Shown here piece after piece: positions 44,813-53,377 of a DNA stretch of 64,000 nt (positions are counted from its first letter, which is position 1; every line of letters begins with the position of its first letter). This DNA comes from Myxococcales bacterium (lineage in GTDB: Bacteria > Myxococcota_A > Polyangia > Polyangiales > Houyiibacteriaceae), in contig JAOTVB010000001.1 of assembly GCA_029863605.1 (NCBI GenBank), positions 596,187 to 660,186 on the forward strand, written 5' to 3'. The notes under the pieces are model-generated. The model was not told the origin of the DNA. It did no database searches and was given only the letters and a program-made list of their open reading frames with translations. The translations under genes and the position numbers were made by a program.

Positions 44813-45496
44813 TCAGAGGCTAGACGCCTCGGGGATTCGGGCGGCGATTGCGTACTGGTAGGGGAGTGACTCGCCGAGCAACTCGGTGGAGAGCCCTGCC
44901 GACTCGAGCTCCGTGACCACGGTGCTGGGCGACAGTCGCAGCTCGACGGGCGGCCCCTCCGGGCTATTTTCGTCGAAGTCGACGACGAGCACCAGACCGC
45001 CCGGACGTAAGGCCTCGAGGAGCTTCTTGGCGTAGGCCACACGGTCGGTCAGGTGATGCCACGTGTTCACGACCAGCACTCGATCGACCGACCGCGGAGT
45101 GAGGGCGGGATCGTCAGGGTGCACCAGCCGAGGGCTCACGTTGAAAAGACGCTCACGCTCGACGCGTCGGAAGATGATATCGACCATCGACCGCTCGACA
45201 TCGAGCGCGAGGACCCGGCCACTTCGCCCTACGGCGCTAGACAAATACGGCAGAAAGTAGCCCGTCCCGGCGCCGAGATCGACCACGGTCATGCCGGGCG
45301 CGCACCGGAGGAGCTCGACCACCCGTTCGGGTTGTTGCCACCAGTACCGCTCCTTGGCGTCCATCCTGGCGGCGTAGGTTTGGGGATCGGGCAGCCCCGA
45401 CGGAGGCGGGGTGACCGAATGTCGCGAGGATGATCCTCCGCAGGCCGAGCCGAAGGCCGTCAGCACGACGATTAAGGGAATAGCTCGAAGGTTCAT
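44813..45496 (-). CDS. SAM-dependent methyltransferase with lipoprotein signal
   Basis: A 227-residue protein. From the ATG at 45496 it begins with a lipoprotein signal (IPLIVVLTAFGSACGGSSS, lipobox Cys near residue 18). The mature domain is a class I methyltransferase: VVDLGAGTGYFLPYLSSAVG (motif I), VLALDVE (acidic loop), VDRVLVVNTWHHL and LRPGGLVLVVDFDENS. SAM is not known to be present in the periplasm, so either export is wrong or this family works in an unusual way. It is divergent from the pal operon. Confidence 0.8.
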   Translation of the reverse strand: MNLRAIPLIVVLTAFGSACGGSSSRHSVTPPPSGLPDPQTYAARMDAKERYWWQQPERVVELLRCAPGMTVVDLGAGTGYFLPYLSSAVGRSGRVLALDVERSMVDIIFRRVERERLFNVSPRLVHPDDPALTPRSVDRVLVVNTWHHLTDRVAYAKKLLEALRPGGLVLVVDFDENSPEGPPVELRLSPSTVVTELESAGLSTELLGESLPYQYAIAARIPEASSL

Positions 45497-45613
45497 TCGG
45501 TTTAGGCTAGACGCGAGCCTTACAATTGGCGACATGTTTGACCGCGGCAAATGACTTCGCGTATTTAGGGCAGGAAAAAGTAAGCCGTTTAACCCCGCGC
45601 AGTCACTCGAAAA

Positions 45614-45641
45614 TTGCGCGGTTTCAAGCGGCGACTAGACT
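45614..45641 (+). promoter_or_regulatory. Candidate promoter of the pal-tol operon
   Basis: TTGCGC at 45614-45619 and TAGACT at 45636-45641 are separated by 16 nt, giving a plausible sigma-70-type promoter 43 nt before the ATG of the pal-like gene. It lies in the 188-nt divergent gap after the methyltransferase gene. Confidence 0.35.
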
Positions 45642-45684
45642 GGCGCTCGTAACCTCTGTGCGCAGGGGAAGGGGAAGAAACTCC

Positions 45685-46182
45685 ATGAAGAGACAACTGA
45701 ATTCACCTCTGATGGCCGTGCTGTGCCTCACCCTTTTTGCGGTGCTGGTAGTCGGCTGCAAGAAGGACGCTGAGGAACCAGAAGTCGAAGACACGACCGG
45801 CTCTGAAATGCCCGAGCCTGAGCCCGAAGTCGAGGTCGAGCCCATCGAAGAGCCGTGCGCCTTCGAGACGGTCTACTTCGAATTCGATTCAGCCGAGCTC
45901 GACAGTGCCTCGCGCACTTCGATCCAAGAGGCGGTCGAATGCTATCGAGGGCAGAACACCAACGTGAGCCTTCTTCTCACTGGCGCCGCCGATCCGCGTG
46001 GCACCGAAGAGTACAACATCGCCCTCGGTGAACGTCGTGGCCAGGCGGTCCGTGGGTATCTGGTCTCGCTGGGGCTGGACGGAAGCCGGATCTCGGTCAC
46101 CTCGGTCGGTGAAGAGATGGCGACCGGCACCGACGAGGCTGGCTGGGCGCGAGACCGGAACGTTAGCGCTTCTGAAAACTGA
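45685..46182 (+). CDS. pal: Peptidoglycan-associated lipoprotein (Pal/OmpA domain)
   Basis: A 165-residue lipoprotein from the ATG at 45685. The leader VLCLTLFAVLVVGC places the lipidated Cys at residue 25. A Glu/Pro-rich spacer (PEVEDTTGSEMPEPEPEVEV) is followed by the OmpA-like peptidoglycan-binding domain: ETVYFEFDSAELDS, GAADPRGTEEYNIALGERR and AVRGYLVSLGLDGSRI. The last residues (WARDRNVSASEN) deviate from the usual RRV end. Pal tethers the outer membrane to peptidoglycan and binds TolB. It precedes tolQ by 31 nt rather than following tolB. Confidence 0.9.
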   Translation: MKRQLNSPLMAVLCLTLFAVLVVGCKKDAEEPEVEDTTGSEMPEPEPEVEVEPIEEPCAFETVYFEFDSAELDSASRTSIQEAVECYRGQNTNVSLLLTGAADPRGTEEYNIALGERRGQAVRGYLVSLGLDGSRISVTSVGEEMATGTDEAGWARDRNVSASEN

Positions 46183-46213
46183 GTCGCCGGGGGGCGCTCG
46201 TGGGGGATAACCG

Positions 46214-46936
46214 TTGATGCTTTCAGTGTTCCTCCAGGCGAGCGCACCAGAGTCACTCAATCCATGGCAGCTCATAATCGGCGCTTCGCCGGTCGTGCAG
46301 CTCGTCATGGTCATTCTCGTCTTCATGGCGGTGATGTGCCTCTACATCATCGGCGCGAAGTGGATCCGCCTGAAGCAGGTCACCGATCAGAGCCGCAGCT
46401 TTCTCGAGCTATTCTGGTCGGAGGAAAAGGCTCGCAATTGGAACGCGAAGTCGCTGAACGAGATCCACGGGCGCTCCGCACAATACACTCGTTCGCCCAT
46501 TGCAACCGTGTTTCGCGCGGGATACCGCGAGCTCGCGCGCATCGCGCGGACGGGGCGCCCCGGCAAAGCCGACGTCGACAACGTGGAACGCGCTCTTCGG
46601 CGAGCCCAGAGCGCCGAATTAACGCGCCTCGAGAACAAAGTGTCTTTCCTGGCGACGACGGCGTCCACCGCGCCCTTCATCGGCCTATTCGGAACCGTTT
46701 GGGGCGTCATGAATTCCTTCATCGCGATTCATGGTCAGAAGAGCGCAGGTCTCGATGTCGTCGCGCCAGGCATCGCTGAGGCGCTCATTGCGACGGCCCT
46801 CGGCCTCGCTGCCGCCATTCCTGCGGTGATGGCATACAACTACTTCGTTCGACGCATCCGTGTCGTCGATAGCGAGACGGCGGCTTTCGCGAGCGACTAC
46901 CTCAACATCATCCGCAGGCATCTGCTGGTGGAGTAG
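46214..46936 (+). CDS. tolQ: TolQ proton channel
   Basis: A 240-residue inner membrane protein of the MotA/TolQ/ExbB family. Three membrane segments are seen: [22 protein letters not shown], then after a cytoplasmic loop the pair [21 protein letters not shown] and [21 protein letters not shown], with the conserved Thr and [10 protein letters not shown]. It forms the channel with TolR that energises TolA. The gene is followed by tolR after 3 nt. Confidence 0.95.
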   Translation: MMLSVFLQASAPESLNPWQLIIGASPVVQLVMVILVFMAVMCLYIIGAKWIRLKQVTDQSRSFLELFWSEEKARNWNAKSLNEIHGRSAQYTRSPIATVFRAGYRELARIARTGRPGKADVDNVERALRRAQSAELTRLENKVSFLATTASTAPFIGLFGTVWGVMNSFIAIHGQKSAGLDVVAPGIAEALIATALGLAAAIPAVMAYNYFVRRIRVVDSETAAFASDYLNIIRRHLLVE

Positions 46937-46939
46937 AGA

Positions 46940-47365
46940 ATGTCGTTTTCGAACAACAACGGGGGCACGGGAAGCGCGCTCAGCGAAATCAACGTGACCC
47001 CCCTGGTGGACGTCATGCTCGTGCTCCTGATCATCTTCATGATTGCGGCGCCCATGCTCACCACCGGTGTCGATGTCGAGCTGCCCAAGGCCGAAGCGCC
47101 CCGAATGGACATCGACGAAGAGGTCCCGCTGATCACGGTGCAACGCGATCAGCGGATCTTCCTTTTTGAAGAAGAGGTCTCGCTCGACGTCTTGAAAGAA
47201 CGACTCGCAACCGACGAACGCGTTCGAAGCGTTGATGAAGTCTTCGTCCAGGCCGACGAGCAGGTACCGTACGGTGTGGTCGCGCAGGTCCTTGCACTCG
47301 TGCGCCAGGCTGGGATCGGGAAAATGGGTCTCGTCACCGATCCCGTAAACCGAAGGCCGAGATAG
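46940..47365 (+). CDS. tolR: TolR protein
   Basis: A 141-residue protein with a single N-terminal transmembrane helix containing the critical Asp ([19 protein letters not shown]) and the family consensus [11 protein letters not shown]. The periplasmic part ([20 protein letters not shown] and [10 protein letters not shown] at the end) is typical of TolR/ExbD, including the C-terminal amphipathic region. It partners TolQ. It lies 3 nt after tolQ and 1 nt before the TolA-like gene. Confidence 0.94.
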   Translation: MSFSNNNGGTGSALSEINVTPLVDVMLVLLIIFMIAAPMLTTGVDVELPKAEAPRMDIDEEVPLITVQRDQRIFLFEEEVSLDVLKERLATDERVRSVDEVFVQADEQVPYGVVAQVLALVRQAGIGKMGLVTDPVNRRPR

Positions 47366-47366
47366 G

Positions 47367-48191
47367 ATGGCCACCGCTGGAGCGACCGACTGGCGGACCC
47401 TCTGTCTTTTCGAGACCGAGCGGCCCACCTTCATCGAAATCGTGGGCGGGGTTGGTTTTGCGTTTGGTGCGTTCGTAGCGATCCCGTTGCTCGCGCTGTT
47501 GAGCGCCCTTCTGCTCGGGGCGATGCAATCGGTCTTCGGCACGTCCACGGCTGAGCTACCCCCTCCACCGATCGAGGTCATGGAGACGCGGTTCGTTCGG
47601 CTCGGGAAGAAGAAGCCGCCGCGCGCACTTCCGAGCAAAGAGATCCCGGAGGCTCCCCAGCAAGCCCCCGTTCCCGAAGCGCCAAAGTCCGATCCGGTAG
47701 CACCGGTGCCCATCGGCAAAGCGGAAAAGGGCATGACCAAGCCGAAAGACAAGCGCGACAAACCACAAGACGATCTTCTCTCGCAACTTGGCCAGCGCGC
47801 GGGCGCGATCTCTGATCTATCGAAGGGCCCGGAGCTCGAAGGTGACCCGGAGGGCATCGCGGAAGGGACGATGGCGACCGGCACCGATCGGGAGATCTAC
47901 ATCGGCAAGCTCTACTCGTACTTCCGCCGGGGCTTTCGAACCCCCACGAGCATTCCGACCGAGGAGCTCCAGAAGCTCACCTGCGTCCTCGAGCTTTCGA
48001 TCACAGAAGACGGACGGGTCGAGGGCTACGAAATCACACGGCCGAGCGGGAATGAATCCTTCGATGCTGCCGTTCGTCGCAGGGTGGATGACGCTGAAGG
48101 CGCCGAGCTCCCCACTCCACCCGCGTCGATCGCGAAACAGGTTCTTGGAAATACGATCTCGTTGCGTTTTTTCGGACGTCATTTTCAATGA
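47367..48191 (+). CDS. tolA: TolA-like energy transducer with TonB/TolA C-terminal domain
   Basis: A 274-residue protein with one N-terminal transmembrane segment (FGAFVAIPLLALLSALLLGAM), a Pro/Lys-rich spacer (KKPPRALPSKEIPEAPQQAP and KPKDKRDKPQDD) and a C-terminal TolA/TonB-type domain (residues 170-270: YIGKLYSYFRRGFRTPTSIP, VLELSITEDGRVEGYEI, SFDAAVRRRVDDAEG). The spacer is short compared with enterobacterial TolA. It spans the periplasm and transmits proton-motive energy from TolQR to TolB/Pal. Position in the tol operon supports the call. Confidence 0.9.
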   Translation: MATAGATDWRTLCLFETERPTFIEIVGGVGFAFGAFVAIPLLALLSALLLGAMQSVFGTSTAELPPPPIEVMETRFVRLGKKKPPRALPSKEIPEAPQQAPVPEAPKSDPVAPVPIGKAEKGMTKPKDKRDKPQDDLLSQLGQRAGAISDLSKGPELEGDPEGIAEGTMATGTDREIYIGKLYSYFRRGFRTPTSIPTEELQKLTCVLELSITEDGRVEGYEITRPSGNESFDAAVRRRVDDAEGAELPTPPASIAKQVLGNTISLRFFGRHFQ

Positions 48192-48200
48192 GGGAGAAGC

Positions 48201-49517
48201 ATGGCTTTGACAGCATCGGCACATAGAAGGTTTCGGGGGTCATTGCTCTGTGCGCTCGTGCTCATGCCCGTCGTCTTTGCCGCGATGCCCGCGGCGAGCG
48301 AGGATGACGCGCCGCCGCTTCCAGAAGACAAAATCGTCGTCGATATCGACGCCGCTGATGAAGAGGTTTTCCGAATCGGCATTCCCGATCTGGTCGGTGA
48401 ACCCGCCATTCATGCGGTCGGCGGTGCCGACGTGCTTCGCAACGACTTCCGTTTGATGCCAGGCTTCCGCGTCATCGGTCCAGGTGCGATCCGTCACGAC
48501 TTCGTCAGCAGAGGCATCGCCATCGATCTCGACTCTTGGTCGGTGCTCGGTGCCAACGGCGTCATCAAGGGCACGATCTCCAGCAGGCGCTCGAACGTCA
48601 TCGTCGAGCTTCGTTTCTACCAATCGACCGGCGCGGGAACGGCAGCCCTGCGGAAAACCTACCAAGGCAGCCCTGACGAAATCCGCAAGTGGATGCACGA
48701 CTTTGCCAATGAGGTGATCGGGATCGTCACCGGAATCCGCGGCCCCTTTGGGACGGAGATCGCCTTTGCGCGCAAGCTCGGGCTCGGGAGGAAGAGCGTT
48801 TACGCCGCCGGCATGGATGGCTACGGTGTTCGGCGCGTTTCGAGCGGCGGCGGGGTGTCGATGCTTCCGTCCTTTGGTGCGGGCACCATCTGGTACACAC
48901 GGCTCTCTACCAAAGGTATGTTCATCACCAACGCGCGGGCCGGCGGAAGGCGCGTGATCGGCGGCAAAGGGATCAACATGGCGCCGGCGATCTGTGGTGA
49001 CCGGGTCTATTTCACGTCTTCGCGGCAGGGAAACTCGGAGATCTACAGCGCGAATCTCGATGGAAGCGCCGTGCGACGGCTGACCAAGAGCCGCGGGATC
49101 GACGTGAGCCCAACCTGCGGTCCGGGGAGCAAGCTGGCGTTCGTGTCGAACCGCCACGGGAGCCCACAAGTCTTCACCATGAATCGCGATGGCAGTGACG
49201 TGAAGCGGGTGACGTTCCGTGGAGGCCACAACCAGACCCCGGTCTGGTGCATGGACCCGAAGCAGCCCCTCATCGCGTTCAGCGGTCGCGATGCGAATTT
49301 CGATATCTTCATCGTCGACATCGAGACCCAGGAATATCGGCGGCTTACCCAGGGGCAGGGTGACAACAAAGACCCCGCTTTTTCGCCTGATTGTCGACTC
49401 ATCGCGTTCACCTCGAACCGTCGGGGCGGCTCGGGAGTCTACCTGTCCGGCCAGGATGGGCTCGACCAGAATCAGGTGATCTCGGGCGGCGCCGAGACTG
49501 TTCGCTGGCACCGGTAG
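48201..49517 (+). CDS. tolB: TolB periplasmic beta-propeller
   Basis: A 438-residue protein with a signal peptide (LLCALVLMPVVFAAMPAASE), an N-terminal alpha/beta domain (residues 40-160; DLVGEPAIHAVGGADVLRND, VLGANGVIKGTISS) and a WD40/PD40-type propeller. Repeats such as SRQGNSEIYSANLDGSAVRR, SNRHGSPQVFTMNRDGSDVK and FDIFIVDIETQEYRRLT are distinctive TolB blades. It binds Pal and TolA to constrict the outer membrane during division. A GC-rich hairpin follows the stop. Confidence 0.95.
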   Translation: MALTASAHRRFRGSLLCALVLMPVVFAAMPAASEDDAPPLPEDKIVVDIDAADEEVFRIGIPDLVGEPAIHAVGGADVLRNDFRLMPGFRVIGPGAIRHDFVSRGIAIDLDSWSVLGANGVIKGTISSRRSNVIVELRFYQSTGAGTAALRKTYQGSPDEIRKWMHDFANEVIGIVTGIRGPFGTEIAFARKLGLGRKSVYAAGMDGYGVRRVSSGGGVSMLPSFGAGTIWYTRLSTKGMFITNARAGGRRVIGGKGINMAPAICGDRVYFTSSRQGNSEIYSANLDGSAVRRLTKSRGIDVSPTCGPGSKLAFVSNRHGSPQVFTMNRDGSDVKRVTFRGGHNQTPVWCMDPKQPLIAFSGRDANFDIFIVDIETQEYRRLTQGQGDNKDPAFSPDCRLIAFTSNRRGGSGVYLSGQDGLDQNQVISGGAETVRWHR

Positions 49518-49519
49518 CT

Positions 49520-49547
49520 GCTCTTCGCGCCTGTTGGCGGGAAGAGC
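49520..49547 (+). terminator. Hairpin terminator after tolB
   Basis: GCTCTTC at 49520-49526 pairs with GAAGAGC at 49541-49547; inside it CGCC and GGCG pair around a TGTT loop, with one mismatch between stems. It begins 3 nt after the tolB stop and precedes the DUF3604 gene by 24 nt. The downstream T-run is weak (TTCGCGCTTT). Confidence 0.5.
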
Positions 49548-49571
49548 TTCGCGCTTTATGCTGCCGGCTTC

Positions 49572-51755
49572 ATGGTTATTCTAAAGCGCGCGTTGTTGGG
49601 CGCGATCCTCATTGTAGGATTGCTGGTGTTCGTGTTGTGGTTCGTATTGTGGCGCGGTCATCTTCAGGTCGATGGCGATGTCACTCCAGCACCCTTGGAT
49701 CCCGACATCGTAGCTGCGCGGGATCGCAACTCAGGCGACTCCGGGGGCAGAATTCTCTTTGGCGACCTTCACGTGCACACGACCCTGTCGGTCGATGCGT
49801 TTCAGTGGAGCTTGCCCCTCATGGGTGGAGAGGGCGTTCATCCCCCTGCCGACGCGTGTGATTTCGCCCGCTTTTGCTCTCAGCTCGATTTCTACGCGCT
49901 TACCGACCACGCCGAGGCGCTCACCCGGCGCACGTGGGCCATGGGCAAGGAGTCGATTCGCCAGTGCAATGGGGTAGACGACAGCGAGCAACCTGACCTA
50001 GTCGCGTTCACAGGGTTCGAGTGGACTCAGATCGGACTGACGCCCGAGGACCACTACGGACACAAGAACGTGATCTTCAAGGAAACCAGCGACGGCCAAC
50101 TTCCCGCTCGGCCGATCGCAGCCCCTGGTCTTGCCTCGCGCGCCTTCAGCGACTTGAAAACACTCCTCGTCAACGCGCGCGTTCCATTTCGCGCCTTCCC
50201 AAATCAGCAGCCTTACAACGATGTGACGGTGCATGTTCGCGAGATCGCTTCGGTGCCGGACTGTCCCCAAGGTGTCCCCTCTCCCGAGTTGCCGCCTGAC
50301 TGTCGTGAATTCGCCAGGACGCCGGAGGTTCTTTTTCACAAGCTCGACGAATGGGCGTCCGAGGCGATGGTAATTCCACACGGCACGACTTGGGGATTCT
50401 ATACGCCCCGCGGTTACGTCTGGGACAAGCAGCTGGCGCCGGCGCAAGATGATCGGAGGTGGCAACGCCTGGTCGAGGTCTTTTCCGGGCACGGCAACTC
50501 CGAAGAGTACCGCCCATTCCGCGCGGTTGAGCAGGGTACGGAGGGCACGGTTTGCCCTGCACCGACGGAAGATTTCGAGGCTTGTTGTTGGCGGGCGGGT
50601 GAGATCGTGCGCAGCCGTTGTGAGGAGCCTTCTTCTGAGCAATGCGAGGGCCGCGTGAAAGCCGCCCGGCGTAACTACCTCAACGCGGGGACGGCCGGAC
50701 ACGTGACGTTGCCGGGGACCGACCTCGCCGAGTGGGGCAACTGCGGACAATGCACCGACTGTTTCAATCCGAGCTTCCTCTACCGGCCCGGCGGCGCGGT
50801 CCAGTACATCCTGGCGCGGGGCAATTTCGACGACCCTGATTCACCGCGGCACACTACCCTCGGCTTCATCGCGTCGAGCGACAACCACTCGGCCCGACCG
50901 GGCACCGGCTACAAAGAGCTCGAGCGGCGTAAGATGAGCGATGCCCGGGGACCGGTGAGCGAGGAATGGGAGCGACTGGTCTTTGGCGCCCCCGAAAAGA
51001 CGGTCGAGTCCGTGGCGGTTACTGCCCAAGACATCGCGTCAAAGCCGCCGTTTCAAGCGGTGTGGCTCGAACGCCAAGCGTCGTTTTTCCTGACCGGCGG
51101 TTTGGTAGCGGTCCATGCGCCCGAGCGCACCCGAGATGCGATTTGGAACGCCATTTCGGCTCGCGAGGTCTACGGCACCTCGGGCGATCGGATCCTGCTG
51201 TGGTTCGATCTGATCAACGCCGGTGACGAGCGGGTCCCGATGGGGAGTCAGCTCGCTTTCGAGGGGACACCGAAGTTTCGGGTGAGGGCTGCCGGGGCCT
51301 TTCAGCAGGTGCCGGGTTGTCCGGATAGTGTCGTCGAGGCGCTCGGCAACGACCGTGTCCAACAGATCTGTGCGGGCGAGTGCTACAACCCGTCGGACAA
51401 CCGCAGAAGAATCACCCGCATCGAGGTCGTTCGGATAGGCCGCCAGATGGGAGAAGCGGAGTCCGTCGAAGACCTGATCCAGGACCCGTGGCTCACCATC
51501 CCTTGCCCACTAGGCGCCGACGTTTGTGAGGTCGAGTTCGAAGATCCGCAGTACGGCGTATCAGGACGTGAGCTCCTGTACTACGTGCGTGCGATCCAAG
51601 AACCGACCCCGGCCGTGAACGCGGGTCTCCTGCGCTGTAAAGACGGTGCGTGCAAACCCTGCTTCGGGGGCTACCAAACCGCCCTCGATGACGACTGCCT
51701 CTCCGTGAACGAGGAGCGCGCGTGGTCTTCCCCGATCTATTTGACAGGTAGGTGA
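49572..51755 (+). CDS. DUF3604 (PHP-like) exported protein with Cys-rich periplasmic domain
   Basis: A 727-residue protein with one N-terminal membrane anchor (ALLGAILIVGLLVFVLWFVLW). The following domain has the PHP-type metal-binding opening FGDLHVHTTLSVDAFQW and YALTDHAEAL, then KNVIF and SSDNHSARPGTGYKEL, typical of DUF3604 proteins, which are predicted phosphohydrolase-like enzymes. Many Cys (for example CDFARFCSQ, CCWRAGEIVRSRCEE, CGQCTDC and CKDGACKPC) suggest a disulfide-rich periplasmic location. Function is unknown. It sits between tolB and cpoB but has a terminator before it, so it is not clearly part of the Tol operon. Confidence 0.88.
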   Translation: MVILKRALLGAILIVGLLVFVLWFVLWRGHLQVDGDVTPAPLDPDIVAARDRNSGDSGGRILFGDLHVHTTLSVDAFQWSLPLMGGEGVHPPADACDFARFCSQLDFYALTDHAEALTRRTWAMGKESIRQCNGVDDSEQPDLVAFTGFEWTQIGLTPEDHYGHKNVIFKETSDGQLPARPIAAPGLASRAFSDLKTLLVNARVPFRAFPNQQPYNDVTVHVREIASVPDCPQGVPSPELPPDCREFARTPEVLFHKLDEWASEAMVIPHGTTWGFYTPRGYVWDKQLAPAQDDRRWQRLVEVFSGHGNSEEYRPFRAVEQGTEGTVCPAPTEDFEACCWRAGEIVRSRCEEPSSEQCEGRVKAARRNYLNAGTAGHVTLPGTDLAEWGNCGQCTDCFNPSFLYRPGGAVQYILARGNFDDPDSPRHTTLGFIASSDNHSARPGTGYKELERRKMSDARGPVSEEWERLVFGAPEKTVESVAVTAQDIASKPPFQAVWLERQASFFLTGGLVAVHAPERTRDAIWNAISAREVYGTSGDRILLWFDLINAGDERVPMGSQLAFEGTPKFRVRAAGAFQQVPGCPDSVVEALGNDRVQQICAGECYNPSDNRRRITRIEVVRIGRQMGEAESVEDLIQDPWLTIPCPLGADVCEVEFEDPQYGVSGRELLYYVRAIQEPTPAVNAGLLRCKDGACKPCFGGYQTALDDDCLSVNEERAWSSPIYLTGR

Positions 51756-51805
51756 CGGCGGTGGGGTAAGCCCGAGGCCGCAGGCCCGCCAGCACGCTTC
51801 CGACG

Positions 51806-52633
51806 TTAGCGATCGGCGCACTCGGCACGGCCCATTTCGCGGACCGCACGAAGTTGCTTTCTGGCCTTCGGAAACAGTGGCGATTTCTTGTGGTTCTTGA
51901 GTAGCGCCTTGAGGGCGGTCTCGGCGTCGTTGCACGACCTCACTTGGAGGAATGCCTGCGCCATGTCGTAGAGGGTCTGGTCGAGGACGTCGCCCTTACG
52001 ATAGGTCGAGATCACTTTTCGAAACTCGCCGAGCGCGGCCGCAGGCTGCCCTTGCCTCAAGTAGCTCGAGCCAACCATGTACTGCGCGTCGTCGGCGTTG
52101 CGGTCATTGGGATAGCGCTCGACGTACGCCCGAAGCAGTGCTCGCGCATACGAATGATCGTTGATTCGATGGGCCTTGACCGCCGCTTCCCAGTGTTTCT
52201 TCTTGTTGTCCGGGATTTGGCTCGATTCGAGAGGCACGTCCATGCCAGCGGCGCGCGCGATCTCGCTGAGCTTTCGCTGAAGCTCGGCTTGTTTCGCCAG
52301 CTGTTCCTGCGATAGACCGCTGCTTTCCATTCGAAGCTCGGCGATCTCCCCCTCCATGACCGCGAGCCGATCGATGATCTCTTCGATCTGCAAACCTTGG
52401 TCGGCGCTGTTACGGCGCAAGATGCGGCTCGCTTCCTCGAGGGCTTCCTCGAGCTCTTTGCGCTTCGCTTCGAGATCAGCCTCGAGCGAGTCGAGGCGTT
52501 CCTGGTTGGCCTTGATGTCTGCCTGCATCTGGCTGATACAACCCGACGAGGTTGCGATCAGTACTGAAAGCGCCACCCCCCAAGCACAGAGGCGCGAGCG
52601 CGACCGGCTCGTCAGTGCGAATGTCCCCATCAC
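51806..52633 (-). CDS. cpoB: CpoB/YbgF-type Tol-Pal coordinator lipoprotein
   Basis: A 275-residue protein with a lipoprotein leader (VALSVLIATSSGC). Residues 35-130 form a predicted coiled coil (QERLDSLEADLEAKRKELEE), and the C-terminal half has TPR-like repeats (SYARALLRAYVERYPNDRNA, AQYMVGSSYLRQGQPAAALG, DQTLYDMAQAFLQVRSCNDA). This is the CpoB layout, except that most CpoB proteins are soluble after signal cleavage. CpoB coordinates Tol energy and peptidoglycan synthesis in E. coli. It is opposite in direction to the tol operon with the DUF3604 gene in between. Confidence 0.88.
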   Translation of the reverse strand: MMGTFALTSRSRSRLCAWGVALSVLIATSSGCISQMQADIKANQERLDSLEADLEAKRKELEEALEEASRILRRNSADQGLQIEEIIDRLAVMEGEIAELRMESSGLSQEQLAKQAELQRKLSEIARAAGMDVPLESSQIPDNKKKHWEAAVKAHRINDHSYARALLRAYVERYPNDRNADDAQYMVGSSYLRQGQPAAALGEFRKVISTYRKGDVLDQTLYDMAQAFLQVRSCNDAETALKALLKNHKKSPLFPKARKQLRAVREMGRAECADR

Positions 52634-52668
52634 TTCGAGACGTAGTATAGATGGGTTATCGTGGCCAA

Positions 52669-53283
52669 CTAAGAATCCGGCTCAAGAAGGCCGTTGGCAG
52701 CCACGATCTTCTGGAGCTCCGTGAGTCCTTGCTGAAGCTTCGCGAAAAACGAAGTCGAATGCGGAACGAAGCAAAAATTCGAGTGTTTTGACCAAAGCTG
52801 GCGAAGGTGGACATCGAGTCGGCGTGCTTCGGCGTTGTCTTCCGTGCGCGTGGGATTACCCCCTTCGACCTGAATATCGCCCACTGCGGCCGACTCGAAG
52901 AAGAGGACAGCGTCGTAGCGGGCCAGCTCGGCTTCGAGTGTCGTGCCAACGCTCTCGAAGAAGCCGACCGGTGTGCTTTCCGGCCAATAGGCCGCGCCAT
53001 CGATGGTGCCGCGATCGCAAAGCAGGATGCGCCCAGGGTAAAGCGCGCTTTGAATGTCCTCGAGGGCGCGCTGGGCGTGAAAAATCGCTCCCTGCGTGGC
53101 CAAACGGGCCCGTGGTTCGTCCACCCTTGGAAACCCCCCGGCGAAGAGCATGGTTGCCGTCTCCGGCACGATGACCACGCGCTCCCCGATCTCTCGTCGA
53201 AAGAGGTCCGCCGCGGTGGTCTTGCCGCCACCCGGCCCGCCCGTGAGTACGATTCGAAAGTGATCTCGCGTCGCGGTGCTCAT
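52669..53283 (-). CDS. AAA_28-type small ATPase
   Basis: A 204-residue P-loop NTPase from the ATG at 53283. GGPGGGKTT at residues 15-23 is the Walker A motif; LLCDRGTIDGAAYWP contains the DRG motif typical of AAA_28 domains, and VPETATML and DAVLFFE match the same family. Proteins of this group are predicted nucleoside/nucleotide kinases or ATPases with unknown substrate. An upstream in-frame extension exists but overlaps the divergent deacylase region. Confidence 0.85.
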   Translation of the reverse strand: MSTATRDHFRIVLTGGPGGGKTTAADLFRREIGERVVIVPETATMLFAGGFPRVDEPRARLATQGAIFHAQRALEDIQSALYPGRILLCDRGTIDGAAYWPESTPVGFFESVGTTLEAELARYDAVLFFESAAVGDIQVEGGNPTRTEDNAEARRLDVHLRQLWSKHSNFCFVPHSTSFFAKLQQGLTELQKIVAANGLLEPDS

Positions 53284-53377
53284 GACGCGAGGACGATAGC
53301 CAGGGCGGCGCCGGCACGCACGGCGAAAGGCTTTGAGGGCGGAAGGTCTTTGGGGTAACGATCCCGGTCGACTCGGC

